A stretch of DNA of 64,000 bases from CAG-411 sp050875145 (GCA_050875145.1 JBNMLH010000001.1:248001-312000); one strand, 5' to 3'; shown: positions 18,559-28,238, counted from the stretch's first letter. Notes: generated by a model from the sequence alone, not told the origin. Numbers and translations are program-made.

Positions 18559-19641
18559 TTATTTTAAAACAATTACAATTTCAACATCTTCTCCTGCTAC
18601 TACAACAGCCTCTGTTGCAACTAAATCGTTTTTCTTAGCTGTTACAAGATAAAGACCATTTTCTACTTCCGCTGTCGCTTTTCCGTCTTTTTCCTTTACC
18701 TCAATTGCAGTTCCACTTACACTGCCTCCAGTTACATTTACTGCTGCATCTGTTACAACTGTTCCCTTTGCATCTTTTACAACAACTGTAATTGTTGCAC
18801 CTGTTACGGCTGGTGTTGTTGTTACGGCTGGCTCTGTTGTTACCTCTGGTGTTGCTGTTACCGCTGGTGTTGTAACTGGTGTTGCTGTTACTGCTGGTGT
18901 TGTTGTCACTGCTGGTGTTGTTGTTACCGCTGGTGTCGTTGTTACCGCTGGCTCTGTTGTCACTGCTGGTGTTGTTGTTACCGCTGGTGTCGTTGTTACC
19001 GCTGGCTCTGTTGTCACTGCTGGTGTTGTTGTTACCGCTGGTGTCGTTGTTACAACTGGTGTTGCTGTCACTGCTGGCTTCTTAGCTGATACTGTTAATG
19101 TCCACTTTACAACACAACCTGATTTTGTTGTTGCCTTTAAAACTGTCTTTCCAGCTTTCTTTGCTGTTACTGTTGCTTTCTTTGCACTGTTTTTCTTAAC
19201 AGTTGCTACTGCTTTTTTGCTTGATGTAAATGTTACCTTATCACCAGTACCATTTTTCATCTTTGCAGTTACTACAAACTTAGTTCCTACAGTTGCCTTT
19301 TTCTTCTTATTTGAAACTGTAAGTTTCGTCGCACCTACATGTACCTTACATTTTACCTTTTGCTTTCCAACTGTTGCAGTAATAACCGCTGTTCCAACCT
19401 TTACACCCTTTACAGTTACTTTTTTAGCAGTTTTCTTCTTAATAGAGACAACCTTCTTGTTTGATGTCTTCCATGATACTGTCTTCTTTGCATTCTTAAC
19501 TGTAATTGTCTTAGAAGCACCCTTCTTTACATATACGTTTTTTGCAATTGTTACTTTTGTTGCAGCATCAGCAGATAATACTGGTGTTGCTGTTGCAGCT
19601 ACAGCTACTGCCATTGCTACTGCCATGATTTTCTTTTTCAT
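18559..19641 (-). CDS. Secreted Ig-like (Big_2) protein with Thr/Pro repeat linker
   Basis: 360 residues. A signal peptide (MKKKIMAVAMAVAVAATATP, cleavage probably after ADA) is followed by two bacterial Ig-like domains (about 30-180; TVSWKTSNKKVVSIKKKT and KVTFTSSKKAVATVKKN), a linker of about 90 residues built from AVTTTP/AVTTEP repeats, and a C-terminal CNA-B/carboxypeptidase-regulatory-like beta domain (TITVVVKDAKGTVVTDAAVNV). ATG 19641 follows AAGGAGG. There is no LPxTG motif, so it is probably secreted or held non-covalently. The mature part is very Lys-rich. Confidence 0.8.
   Translation of the reverse strand: MKKKIMAVAMAVAVAATATPVLSADAATKVTIAKNVYVKKGASKTITVKNAKKTVSWKTSNKKVVSIKKKTAKKVTVKGVKVGTAVITATVGKQKVKCKVHVGATKLTVSNKKKKATVGTKFVVTAKMKNGTGDKVTFTSSKKAVATVKKNSAKKATVTAKKAGKTVLKATTKSGCVVKWTLTVSAKKPAVTATPVVTTTPAVTTTPAVTTEPAVTTTPAVTTTPAVTTEPAVTTTPAVTTTPAVTTTPAVTATPVTTPAVTATPEVTTEPAVTTTPAVTGATITVVVKDAKGTVVTDAAVNVTGGSVSGTAIEVKEKDGKATAEVENGLYLVTAKKNDLVATEAVVVAGEDVEIVIVLK
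18900..19065. repeat. In-gene tandem repeat (54-base unit, 18 codons)
   Basis: DNA coding the Thr/Pro linker repeats with a 54-base period (three six-residue units: AVTTTP, AVTTTP, AVTTEP). Two near-identical copies and further partial copies are visible. Such near-perfect repeats tend to expand and contract by slippage. Confidence 0.8.
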
Positions 19642-19876
19642 GAACTTCTTCCTCCTTTTTGTTTCCATTTCCATAATCTGTATAAAATCCTCAAAATCCT
19701 TGAAGTTACAGGGTTTTAAAAATTAAACACAGCTTCAAATGTAACATTATTGCAAAAAAAAATCAAGTATTTCTTTCGATTTACTTGATTTTCTTAATAT
19801 TTTTTTCACATTTTAACAAATAGGAGTGACTATTCTAGCTTAACTCCGTACATTTTACTAAAAGGCACTCCAGGTA

Positions 19877-20152
19877 TTATGCATATACATTAAAATTCCA
19901 GCCAATCCATATTCCCACTAAAAGAAAAATAACAGGAAGTGTAATTGTCAACTCCTTACCTATAACAAACTTTTTCAACAATACACTATATACCACACAT
20001 GCAATGACACAAGCAAAAAATAAAATCATCCCCTGCATTGGATGGTCTACTCCATTCATCATAGTATAGCCAATCTTTAATAGCATGCCTAAAAATGCTC
20101 CTAAAATCGTATCTGATATACAAATCATCAGCGCCTTTACTAAATATTGCAT
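19877..20152 (-). CDS. Small three-helix membrane protein, unknown
   Basis: 91 residues with three hydrophobic segments (about 8-28, 42-60, 70-86) and short loops. It begins MQYLVKALMICISDTILGAF. No named family recognised. It lies alone between the secreted Ig-like protein and the YkgJ-lgt operon, same strand as both. Confidence 0.6.
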   Translation of the reverse strand: MQYLVKALMICISDTILGAFLGMLLKIGYTMMNGVDHPMQGMILFFACVIACVVYSVLLKKFVIGKELTITLPVIFLLVGIWIGWNFNVYA

Positions 20153-20291
20153 ACGTCCACTCCCTCTTTTCTATCCATAAAGGATATCACCCATCTAATT
20201 TTCTAAATCCTATTCTTTTTTCGGCATATTCACACTAATATCTTAGTGCTCTTACAAAATCCGGCTCACCATTTCAACTCGTTTTTCTATT

Positions 20292-20957
20292 CTATATCAT
20301 GGAAAAAGCTCGCCTAAATTTGATTCTACGCTGTTCAAATTCCTCATAAAATTCAACACTCTGATATGGATTTTCATAAAAAAACTGTAACACCGTCGTT
20401 GCCATTTGCTTTTGATGTTCCATTCCATTCTCTTGCAACCACTGTTCAATATCTTTTAACAGATAATGCCAATTTTTTACAAACATTTCATATTTCGCCA
20501 GTTCCGGTGTATCTATCCATTTTTCCACCTTTATCTTGCTTCTCTTTTTCATGCTACATTCATTCACCTGCAAAAAATAGGAAAAACCACCATCTTCATA
20601 AACCCTTCCCAACGGAAATAACCTACAGATACCAGGACGAGCCTTATGTATGCTGCATCTTCCCTGTGCATTTAAAAAGTAACATGCATTTTTTTCTCCT
20701 GACATTCCAAGGCTTGGAAGTACCATACCATCCACTACAGTCAATTGCACCGCACCAACCTGTGTCAATTGCTGCAATTCTTTTCCAGTCTCACATCTAA
20801 GACGATGCACATCCAACGGATCTAACTGTACCGTATTTCCCATGCCTTTGCAACAATCTGAACATCCGATACAGTCCATACAATTGGCACGAACCATATC
20901 TGTGCGTTGATACAAACGACCATCTGAAAATTCCTCTAATGTACCTTTCCGCCTCAT
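20292..20957 (-). CDS. YkgJ-family cysteine cluster protein
   Basis: 221 residues. A CxxCxxCxxCC-like cluster (CMDCIGCSDCCKGMG, about 27-41) and later CSIHKARPGICRLFPLG give the YkgJ pattern, predicted to bind a zinc ion or an Fe-S cluster. Function unknown. The start overlaps the end of lgt by 4 bases, so it is translationally coupled to lgt. Confidence 0.88.
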   Translation of the reverse strand: MRRKGTLEEFSDGRLYQRTDMVRANCMDCIGCSDCCKGMGNTVQLDPLDVHRLRCETGKELQQLTQVGAVQLTVVDGMVLPSLGMSGEKNACYFLNAQGRCSIHKARPGICRLFPLGRVYEDGGFSYFLQVNECSMKKRSKIKVEKWIDTPELAKYEMFVKNWHYLLKDIEQWLQENGMEHQKQMATTVLQFFYENPYQSVEFYEEFEQRRIKFRRAFSMI

Positions 20958-21751
20958 ATTTTTCCTTCCTCACTTCCGCTTTCTTCTACTTTTTCTGTTT
21001 CACCTCTATCCCATTTAGAAAACATATAGTACAAAAATAGTCCGATCAAAAACATGATAATAGAAATAAACTGTGAAGTAGATAAGATACCTACACTACC
21101 TCTTGCCACATCTCCACGTAAAAACTCTACAAAAAAGCGTCCTGCACTATATAGCAACAGATATAATGCACCAACCGTTCCTTTTGCCTCCTTGCGTTTT
21201 GCATAAAACAGTAATACAAAAAATAGGATAAAATCCAATATAGACGAAATTACCTGTGTAGGAATCAATGCCACATTGGTAGGTGCTAAATAGGATGTAT
21301 GATATGTAAATCCTATTGGGGAAGTGGTCTCTTTTCCGTAACAACATCCTGCAAAAAAGCAACCAATTCTTCCAAATGCCTGTCCCAATGCAACCTGTGG
21401 AATCACCAAATCAAAATAAGGCAAAAAAGCCTGCTTTTTTAACTTGAAATATATTAGATTTGCTAAAAAGCCACCGATGAGTCCCCCATAAACAACATAC
21501 CCATTTCCAAAATCCCATAATATAGATAAATCTTTTGCAATATCTGGAAGTACCGTAAGGTAGTACAATATTCTTGATCCTAAGAAACCACCAACCAAAC
21601 ACATCCAAAGCATATTATAAATCATATCTTCTTCTAATTTTTGTTTTCTTGCCCGAACTATAGACACAATAACTGCAGCACAAAAACCAATCGCAATCAT
21701 AATCCCATACATGTGAACCGTAATTGGTCCAATATTAATATCATTTGGCAT
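20954..21751 (-). CDS. lgt: Prolipoprotein diacylglyceryl transferase Lgt
   Basis: 265 residues, seven membrane segments. The catalytic-region signature GQAFGRIGCFFAGCCYG (about residue 122) and HMYGIMIAIGF near the N-terminus are diagnostic. Lgt moves diacylglycerol from phosphatidylglycerol to the lipobox Cys, the first step in lipoprotein maturation; a likely substrate in this window is the beta-helix lipoprotein at 34267-36297. ATG 21751 follows AGAAAGGA. Operon order DUF4190, lgt, YkgJ. Confidence 0.95.
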   Translation of the reverse strand: MPNDINIGPITVHMYGIMIAIGFCAAVIVSIVRARKQKLEEDMIYNMLWMCLVGGFLGSRILYYLTVLPDIAKDLSILWDFGNGYVVYGGLIGGFLANLIYFKLKKQAFLPYFDLVIPQVALGQAFGRIGCFFAGCCYGKETTSPIGFTYHTSYLAPTNVALIPTQVISSILDFILFFVLLFYAKRKEAKGTVGALYLLLYSAGRFFVEFLRGDVARGSVGILSTSQFISIIMFLIGLFLYYMFSKWDRGETEKVEESGSEEGKI

Positions 21752-21765
21752 ATCTATTTTCCTTT

Positions 21766-22104
21766 CTAGTTTTTCTCTTGCAACTCGGTTGGCACTGGTG
21801 TTGCGATCCGAGACTGCAATTCATTTAAAATACGATTTTCCATATCTTCATACTCACCGCTTTGTAACAATGCACTACCAACATGCACTACAAAAACTGT
21901 AATTAAAATTGCCAGCGTTGATGTTACAATACCTGCAATAGCCATATTTTTTCTTCTATCTTTATTAAGTATGGCAAATATTCCATATACAGCACCTATA
22001 ATTCCAAACACACCGCCATAAAACAATGCCGTAAGCAATCCCAACACTCCAAATATAATAGAAATCACTGCAAATTTTGATGATTTATTTTCTTTCTGTT
22101 CCAC
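21766..22104 (-). CDS. DUF4190-type small membrane protein
   Basis: 112 residues: two helices (about 12-46 and 56-78) in the DUF4190 pattern (KFAVISIIFGVLGLLTALFY, then YGIFAILNKDRRKNMAIAGIV), followed by a charged tail. The start is a GTG 7 bases after GGAGG. First gene of the lgt operon, 14 bases ahead of lgt. Function unknown. Confidence 0.75.
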   Translation of the reverse strand: MEQKENKSSKFAVISIIFGVLGLLTALFYGGVFGIIGAVYGIFAILNKDRRKNMAIAGIVTSTLAILITVFVVHVGSALLQSGEYEDMENRILNELQSRIATPVPTELQEKN

Positions 22105-22257
22105 ACTTCCGCCTCCTCTTTACATTCCTCTACCCTTTATAGCATACTTACCGCCAAAATGCAATCGTAACAGCTTGTTGGTTACTCCCACTTCATTCCC
22201 CCCTTCCTTTTTCCTTCGTCTAAAATTTAATGTAACCGTACAAATAGGATAGTTTTC

Positions 22258-22286
22258 TTGCAACTAAAAAGTAAAAAGTTTATAAT
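22258..22286 (+). promoter_or_regulatory. Sigma-70 type promoter for the DUF4317 gene
   Basis: TTGCAA, a 17-base spacer and a perfect TATAAT. It leaves a 5' leader of about 125 bases before the start at 22420. The 22105-22257 stretch upstream holds nothing else I can identify. Confidence 0.75.
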
Positions 22287-22419
22287 GATACAAGGGTTTT
22301 AATATCCAAATTTAGGTGTTTTTACTTATTTTTATAAAGTTTGATACAAGATGCCTTACGGATTATTTTTACTGTTACCATATTACACAAATATATACAA
22401 TGGAGGAAACGAGAGGACT

Positions 22420-23718
22420 ATGAATAAAAAAGATGTATTGGAATTAAAAAAAAGATTAACAAAAAGAGGGTGTAGCTTTACCAAAATGGCAGGCTGCTAT
22501 GTAGATGCAGAAAAGAATAAAATTGTAAATATCAACGAAACTTTTTTAAATCTTGAAGATGAAGAAATGCATAAATATTTAGATTTGGCAAAAAAGACTT
22601 TATCTGGAACCTTACATAACAATATATTAGAATTAGAATTTCCAAGATCAGAGGAGGAAGCTGGTGGAAAACAGCAATTTTTAATGGGACTTCGAGAAAG
22701 CGGTTTAAAAAACCAGGAGTTGGTAGACCGCTTCTTTGATCGAATTATTGAAACCTATGTATACTCTGGTAATTATTTAATTCTGTTGTTTCATGATGCC
22801 TACGATGTAATCAAAAAAACAAATGATAATATAGCTCTTGATGAATCGGAAGAAGTATATGAATACCTTCTATGCACGATTTGTCCAGTTACACTTTCCA
22901 AAGCAGCCCTAGGCTACCGTGAAGATGAACACCGTATTGGTTCCCGTATCCGCGACTGGGTAGTAGGTGCTCCTGAAACCGGTTTTGTCTTTCCTGCCTT
23001 CAGCGAAAGAAGTACCGATATTCATGCCGCCATGTTTTATACAAGAAACGCAAAAGAACCACATAATGAATTGATGGAAGATTTTCTTGGTTGTCCTGCC
23101 AAACTTACCGCTACCATCCAGAAAAATATGTTTGAAACTCTTGTTCAAAATGCCATGGATGAATTTCCAGAAGCCAGTGATGCCACATTGATGGATTTGC
23201 AAAGTGACTTTCAGGAACTTGTAGAAGAGCAGGAGGCACAGGAAAACGAAGATTCTCTTATCCTAAATTCCTCTCTATTAAAAAATCTTATGACAGAAAA
23301 CGAGGTACCAGAACCAGTTGTAAAGACCATTGAAAAAGCATATGAAACTGAATTTTCAGAAGAACCACCAGCCGTTGAATCATTGATTGACAAAAAGACC
23401 CTTACTGCAAATGCAAAATTAAGGGAACAACTGGCTCTTTCTAAAGAAATAGATGCCTTAAAAACAACCATTCAAGAAAAAAATGCTGTAATCGAGGAAA
23501 AGGACGCTGTAATTGAACAAAAAGATTTGGACTTACTTACTGCCAATATCATGTCTGATACCGATGATGCTCCATTGCCAGACGGACAGGTAGTTCTACG
23601 TGTCAGTGCAGAAAAAGCGTCTCAGATTAGTTCAAAAGTTGTTGATGGTCACTCCTGTCTGGTAATCCCAGTAGATGGAAACGAGCATATTACAATAAAT
23701 GGTTCTGATTTCAACTAA
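22420..23718 (+). CDS. DUF4317 family protein
   Basis: 432 residues from ATG 22420, which has GGAGG upstream; an upstream in-frame ATG at 22351 lacks a ribosome site. The N-terminus MNKKDVLELKKRLTKRGCS and KMAGCYVDAEKNKI match the DUF4317 pattern, and a coiled coil (EIDALKTTIQEKNAVIEEKD) lies near residue 370. The family is widespread in Lachnospiraceae, cytoplasmic, and without a known function. Confidence 0.85.
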   Translation: MNKKDVLELKKRLTKRGCSFTKMAGCYVDAEKNKIVNINETFLNLEDEEMHKYLDLAKKTLSGTLHNNILELEFPRSEEEAGGKQQFLMGLRESGLKNQELVDRFFDRIIETYVYSGNYLILLFHDAYDVIKKTNDNIALDESEEVYEYLLCTICPVTLSKAALGYREDEHRIGSRIRDWVVGAPETGFVFPAFSERSTDIHAAMFYTRNAKEPHNELMEDFLGCPAKLTATIQKNMFETLVQNAMDEFPEASDATLMDLQSDFQELVEEQEAQENEDSLILNSSLLKNLMTENEVPEPVVKTIEKAYETEFSEEPPAVESLIDKKTLTANAKLREQLALSKEIDALKTTIQEKNAVIEEKDAVIEQKDLDLLTANIMSDTDDAPLPDGQVVLRVSAEKASQISSKVVDGHSCLVIPVDGNEHITINGSDFN

Positions 23719-23861
23719 AAGCCTTGTTGTCACATATATCAAATAAACAAGCAAAACAAAAAACTAGTATATTCATAATATTACAAAACAATCAAGTTCT
23801 TCTCTATAAAACCGCGTGCATCCCTGCCCAATATTTTTTAATAAACTGAAATTTTATATAG

Positions 23862-23895
23862 AAAAAACGGAACACTTTTACATGTTCCGTTTTTT
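23862..23895. terminator. Bidirectional terminator
   Basis: AAAAAACGGAACA and TGTTCCGTTTTTT form a hairpin between the convergent DUF4317 and SEC-C genes. Confidence 0.85.
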
Positions 23896-23896
23896 C

Positions 23897-24892
23897 TTAT
23901 TCTTTTCCACAACACTGCTTATATTTCTTTCCACTTCCACATGGACACAAATCGTTTCTTCCAACTTTTTCTACGGTTCGATGATACGTTCCTTTTCCTC
24001 CATGTACCACCTGTGGTCTTTCTTTCTGTTCCTTTACTCCATTATAACTATTCTGTAACAAACTCTTTAGTTGTTCTTTTTCTGTTCCTTCCGCCACATA
24101 CTGCATTAAGGCATCTACCGTTTCTTCTGCCTTCTTTTCTTTCTCTTCCTTTACCGCATCAATCAACTCTTTTATCAATGCATAACTATGTGGATATTCT
24201 TTTTCAATATAAGCAAATTCATCTTCATGCCCTTCATAATATTGGCAGATATACCAATCATTTGTCAAAGCATCAATTTCCATTGTAATACGTGTACTAT
24301 CCATCTTCTCTTCAGGTATAACATACGCCCTGTCATATCCTGCCTTTAAAGCAGTCTTTACAATGATATTTATTTTATTATCTCCATAATAAGAATATGA
24401 CTCCATAGAAGCATATGCTGATTCTAACGTTTTTTGATACATTTCTTCCGTCAAATACCCTTTTTGTTCGATATGTTCCACAAATTCTTTAAACAATGGA
24501 CGATACCATGGACTTTCCATCAATTCGCATAAACGAACCAGAGTCTCAACCACATATTCCTGCATAAGACTATTCATCTGAATACTATCTAAGAAGCTAT
24601 AATACGCCTCTAAATCCTTTTGATACATCTGATTACTATCTTTGACATCCTTGCGAAGTAAACGAGGATAAATTCTGGCAAGAATAATCTTAACCGGTTC
24701 CATCTCTCTGTCATTTTGTTCTTTCAATATCTCCTGACAGATTTTTTCCACTTTATCGTAATCTTCTTCCTTTTCATAATCTAAAGCTTCTATAACACGT
24801 TTATGAAACTTTTCGGGAACGGACTGCAACAATTCCTCCCGTTTTTTTTCTTCAAAACGCTTATTCATTTCTTGTATATTCTGTCCCATCAT
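23897..24892 (-). CDS. SEC-C motif protein with helical repeat region
   Basis: 331 residues (start 24892, or the next ATG 24889, which is better spaced from AGGAGG). Mostly helical, TPR-like, ending in a complete SEC-C zinc motif: RNDLCPCGSGKKYKQCCGKE. SEC-C tails bind zinc and occur on SecA and on many unrelated proteins as a protein- or nucleic-acid-binding module. No enzymatic motif is visible. It is flanked by terminators on both sides, so it is probably a single-gene unit. Confidence 0.8.
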   Translation of the reverse strand: MMGQNIQEMNKRFEEKKREELLQSVPEKFHKRVIEALDYEKEEDYDKVEKICQEILKEQNDREMEPVKIILARIYPRLLRKDVKDSNQMYQKDLEAYYSFLDSIQMNSLMQEYVVETLVRLCELMESPWYRPLFKEFVEHIEQKGYLTEEMYQKTLESAYASMESYSYYGDNKINIIVKTALKAGYDRAYVIPEEKMDSTRITMEIDALTNDWYICQYYEGHEDEFAYIEKEYPHSYALIKELIDAVKEEKEKKAEETVDALMQYVAEGTEKEQLKSLLQNSYNGVKEQKERPQVVHGGKGTYHRTVEKVGRNDLCPCGSGKKYKQCCGKE

Positions 24893-25013
24893 TTTTCCTC
24901 CTAATTTTATAAATTATATGCATTGATGCTTTTCTAAATCTCTAATAAACTCTATCCTTATTATACACATTTTAAAACATTTTGAAAGTACAATACGCAA
25001 ATAGATACAGAAA

Positions 25014-25046
25014 AAGCCACAATGTCCTTTTAAAAAAACATTGCGG
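25014..25046 (-). terminator. Terminator for the MreB-like gene
   Basis: AGCCGCAATGT pairs with ACATTGTGGCT on the minus strand, followed by TTTTTC. It lies just downstream of the MreB-like gene. Confidence 0.75.
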
Positions 25047-25091
25047 CTCCTCTATTTCACTATTTCAACCATTCTAATCCTACTAAAATTT

Positions 25092-25556
25092 CTACTGTTC
25101 GTCATGCAAATTTTCTTTTTTAATCATAACAATAACTTTGCATCTTTCTTCTTGACGTTCTATTTCGTCCATTGCTATATCACTCGGTAATAAAATTACC
25201 TCTCTGGCACCTGCATTTTTTAATATTTTTTTATAGCTATCAATTTGTGTCTCTGGTAATCGATTTGACAATACCAGTCCCACTCTTACTCCTGAAACAT
25301 CACCGGCCGCTTTCTTTATCAAGCATACTATCAGTTTTTCTGTTATATCAAAATCTTCTATCATTCCTTCATTTAATGGAGAACACATCTGTATCTTTTC
25401 TTCATCAAACGCACTGTGTACTGCCTTATTTCCAACTGCAACTGCCTCTCCATTCTCCCTTTGTAATGCAATTGCCGATTTTTCTTTTAGAATAATCCCT
25501 TTCTTCGGAACAGAAATTTCAATATCCATTGGTTCATAATTTAATTGTTGTTCCAT
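25092..25556 (-). CDS. MreB-like N-terminal fragment (degenerate actin fold)
   Basis: 154 residues from ATG 25556, which has AGGAGG 8 bases upstream. The sequence follows the first third of MreB: GIILKEKSAIALQ matches the strand after the phosphate-1 loop, GEAVAVGNKA the next, and LNEGMIEDFDITEKLIVCLIKK the MreB pattern RPLxDGVIADFxVTExML; NAGAREVILLPSD parallels the GAREVYLIEEP segment. However, the DLGTxNT loop that binds ATP is missing (IEISVPKKG), and the protein ends before domains IIA/IIB. It cannot be a normal filament-forming ATPase. It has a clean frame, a ribosome site and its own terminator, so it may be a kept paralog rather than fresh debris. Confidence 0.65.
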   Translation of the reverse strand: MEQQLNYEPMDIEISVPKKGIILKEKSAIALQRENGEAVAVGNKAVHSAFDEEKIQMCSPLNEGMIEDFDITEKLIVCLIKKAAGDVSGVRVGLVLSNRLPETQIDSYKKILKNAGAREVILLPSDIAMDEIERQEERCKVIVMIKKENLHDEQ

Positions 25557-25707
25557 TATAATACCCTCCTCATATTCCACTAACTGCCATTTTGACAATA
25601 GATGGTAACTACATTGTAACAGGAAAATTAGAAGAAGTCCAGTATATGGTTTTTCTTCCATTTTTATCATCTCAACCATTTTTCATTATTCATACAAAGC
25701 GTAATTA

Positions 25708-26184
25708 TTATACCTCGTTCAATAGTTCCAGCGCTTTTTCCAATGCAAAAGATACGCTCTTTTCCCTGACAATATTTCGCCCTAGATTACCAAACTGCTT
25801 TCGTTCTGTATAAATCTTTCCATTAATATAAAACCCAAAACATACGGTTCCCACAGGTTTCTCTTTTGTTCCACCTCCAGGTCCTGCTGTTCCTGTCACA
25901 GAAAGTCCAATCTGTGCATTGTTCTTTCTGGCAATCCCTTCTGCCATCTCTCTTGCCGTCTCCTCACTAACGGCTCCAAATGCTTCTAATGTCTCTTCTT
26001 TCACTCCAAGATACTTTATCTTAGCCTCGTTTGAATATGTCACAATGCTTGCATCCAAAATCCGAGATGCATCTGCCACATCTACAATAGCACCCGTCAA
26101 CTTCCCTCCTGTACAGGATTCTGCGCAGGAAACATGATATCCTTTCTCGATTAGACACATTACAAACTGCTCTGCTATTGTCAT
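25708..26184 (-). CDS. cinA: CinA-family NMN deamidase domain protein
   Basis: 158 residues, only the C-terminal CinA domain (PncC type), which deamidates nicotinamide mononucleotide in pyridine nucleotide salvage. Signatures: SCAESCTGGKLTGAIVDV, YSNEAKIKYLGV, and SVTGTAGPGGGTKEKPVGTV. ATG 26184 follows GAGGTG. The N-terminal molybdopterin-like domain of full CinA is absent, as in many stand-alone PncC proteins. Confidence 0.93.
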   Translation of the reverse strand: MTIAEQFVMCLIEKGYHVSCAESCTGGKLTGAIVDVADASRILDASIVTYSNEAKIKYLGVKEETLEAFGAVSEETAREMAEGIARKNNAQIGLSVTGTAGPGGGTKEKPVGTVCFGFYINGKIYTERKQFGNLGRNIVREKSVSFALEKALELLNEV

Positions 26185-26286
26185 AATTATCACCTCTATT
26201 ATTCTTCGTTATTTGCTACGAAATAATTTCTCTATTACAACAAAAAAGCCCTAAAACCTAGCAATCTAAGTTCTAAGACCTTAAAA

Positions 26287-26357
26287 GCGCGAGACGGGAT
26301 TCGAACCCGCGACCCTCGCCTTGGCAAGGCGATACTCCACCACTGAGCCACTCGCGC
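26287..26357 (-). tRNA. tRNA-Gly (GCC anticodon), copy 1
   Basis: A 71-base cloverleaf: acceptor GCGCGAG/CTCGCGC, D stem GCTC/GAGT, anticodon arm TCGCC-TTGCCAA-GGCGA giving anticodon GCC, T arm GCGGG-TTCGAAT-CCCGT. The 3' CCA is not encoded. Confidence 0.97.
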
Positions 26358-26397
26358 ACACATATAAAATTTAAAAGATTAAGTTCTAAGACTTAAA

Positions 26398-26468
26398 GCG
26401 CGAGACGGGATTCGAACCCGCGACCCTCGCCTTGGCAAGGCGATACTCCACCACTGAGCCACTCGCGC
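26398..26468 (-). tRNA. tRNA-Gly (GCC anticodon), copy 2
   Basis: Identical in all 71 bases to the neighbour at 26287-26357. Both carry similar flanks (AAGTTCTAAGAC ... AAAGCGCGAG), so the 111-base unit looks like a tandem duplication. No encoded CCA. Confidence 0.97.
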
Positions 26469-26561
26469 TTATGCTAACTGTGTCAAGCACGTCTATCATT
26501 ATATCTAATATAAAAATAAATGTCAAGCATTTTTTTACCAAAATTTATTACTTATAACTAT

Positions 26562-27944
26562 CTATTCTTTCCTTGCAGCTCCATACTCTTTTCTTGTTAT
26601 TATAAAATATGCTGTTAATACCATAGCTCCCGTCAATACCCATGATACTGGATATACACTCATTAGCATTGAAAAACTATGATGCCATCTAAACACAGTA
26701 TATAACCAGAAAATGCGAAAACAAACAGAACCTAATACCGTCAAAGATGCAGGTGCCATAGAATGTCCCAATCCTCTTAATACCCCTCCTGAAATTTCAT
26801 AGGTACCTGTAAGAAATTCGAGCATCATTACATGGTGCATTCTTATTAATGCAAACGACATAACAACTGTATTTACCGTATATAAACCAGTAAAAAACCT
26901 TCCCCATATCGTAAATATAGCACTCAATATAGCAGTAAGTACCATACCTTCTATCATACTGATACGAAAAAGTTTTTTACAACGGTCAATTTTCCTAGCA
27001 CCAAAATTCTGACTGGTAAATGTGACCGCCGCCTGTGCAAATGCATTGATAATATAATAGCAGAAATATTCAAAATTTAAACCGACAGAAGAACCTGACA
27101 CGGCCTTATCCCCAAAACTATTAATTCCAGTCTGAATACAAACATTCGAGATAGAAAACACACCACTTTGAATCGCCGCTGGCATCCCTACCTTTAAAAC
27201 ATGTATAAGATGTCTGCCGTGTATTTTAAGTTTTCTGGGATGCAACCGTATAAATTCTTCCTCTCTACACAAAATTGCTAATACAATAATTGCACTAATC
27301 GCATCTGCCACCGCAGTTGCGATTGCTACTCCTGCAACATCCAAATGAAAACCGACCACAAGTATAATATTCAATATTCCATTTGTTACACCTGAAATAA
27401 TCAGGCAATACATAGGTCTTCTGGTATCACCCATACTCCGAAGTATTGCTGCTCCAAAATTATAGACAATTACAAAAGGTATTCCCATAAAATAAATACG
27501 CAGATAACATACTGCTAAATCCAACACCCCTTCCGGCGTTGAAATAAGCTCCAACAACGGTCTTGCTATCACCTGTCCTAGCAATAACATACAAATTCCA
27601 GATATTATGGCAAATGCTATCACCGTATGTAATACATCCTGAATCTCTTTCTTTTTCCCTTGTCCTATGTATTTAGCAATTACTACGTTTGCACCAACCG
27701 TAAGCCCTACAAATATATTAATAAACAATGCTGTCACGGAGGAATTTGCTGATACTGCGGCCAATGCATCATCACCAGCAAATCTTCCCACCACTGCTAC
27801 GTCCACTGAATTAAACAGCTGTTGCAAAATACTGCTTGCTGCCAATGGAAGTGCAAAAAATAAAATATTTTTTGCTAAAGAACCATTTAACATATCCATC
27901 TGATTTGATTTTCGTTTCCGTTCCACGTCCATTTTATTTCTCAT
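26562..27944 (-). CDS. MATE-family multidrug/Na+ antiporter
   Basis: About 460 residues, 12 membrane helices. The N-terminus NILFFALPLAASSILQQLFNSVDVAVVGRFAGDDALAAVS is the MATE/NorM signature, repeated in diverged form in the second half. Start taken at ATG 27944 next to AAAGGAGG; a later ATG at 27932 is possible. It exports cationic compounds in exchange for Na+ or H+. Single-gene unit; no regulator adjacent. Confidence 0.88.
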   Translation of the reverse strand: MRNKMDVERKRKSNQMDMLNGSLAKNILFFALPLAASSILQQLFNSVDVAVVGRFAGDDALAAVSANSSVTALFINIFVGLTVGANVVIAKYIGQGKKKEIQDVLHTVIAFAIISGICMLLLGQVIARPLLELISTPEGVLDLAVCYLRIYFMGIPFVIVYNFGAAILRSMGDTRRPMYCLIISGVTNGILNIILVVGFHLDVAGVAIATAVADAISAIIVLAILCREEEFIRLHPRKLKIHGRHLIHVLKVGMPAAIQSGVFSISNVCIQTGINSFGDKAVSGSSVGLNFEYFCYYIINAFAQAAVTFTSQNFGARKIDRCKKLFRISMIEGMVLTAILSAIFTIWGRFFTGLYTVNTVVMSFALIRMHHVMMLEFLTGTYEISGGVLRGLGHSMAPASLTVLGSVCFRIFWLYTVFRWHHSFSMLMSVYPVSWVLTGAMVLTAYFIITRKEYGAARKE

Positions 27945-28238
27945 TTCCTCCTTTGTATCGATTCTCTTTTTCAAACTTTTCTATATTCTTTTTTCATTCA
28001 CGACCACTATTGTACCACAATTTACGGAACTGTTGCATAATAAAAATAAATATCCCTTTTAATTTTGTAAACAATAAAGTAAAATAGGCAAAAACTATTT
28101 ATTTAAGACTTGCATTCTTTTCTAAAGAGTGCAAAAATAAAGCAAGGCGTACTTCACTTGCTCGCTTATACATGTTAAAACTATGACAACTCTTCTATCA
28201 GTTGATGATTGAATTGTTAGAAAACAATGGAGGTTTTT

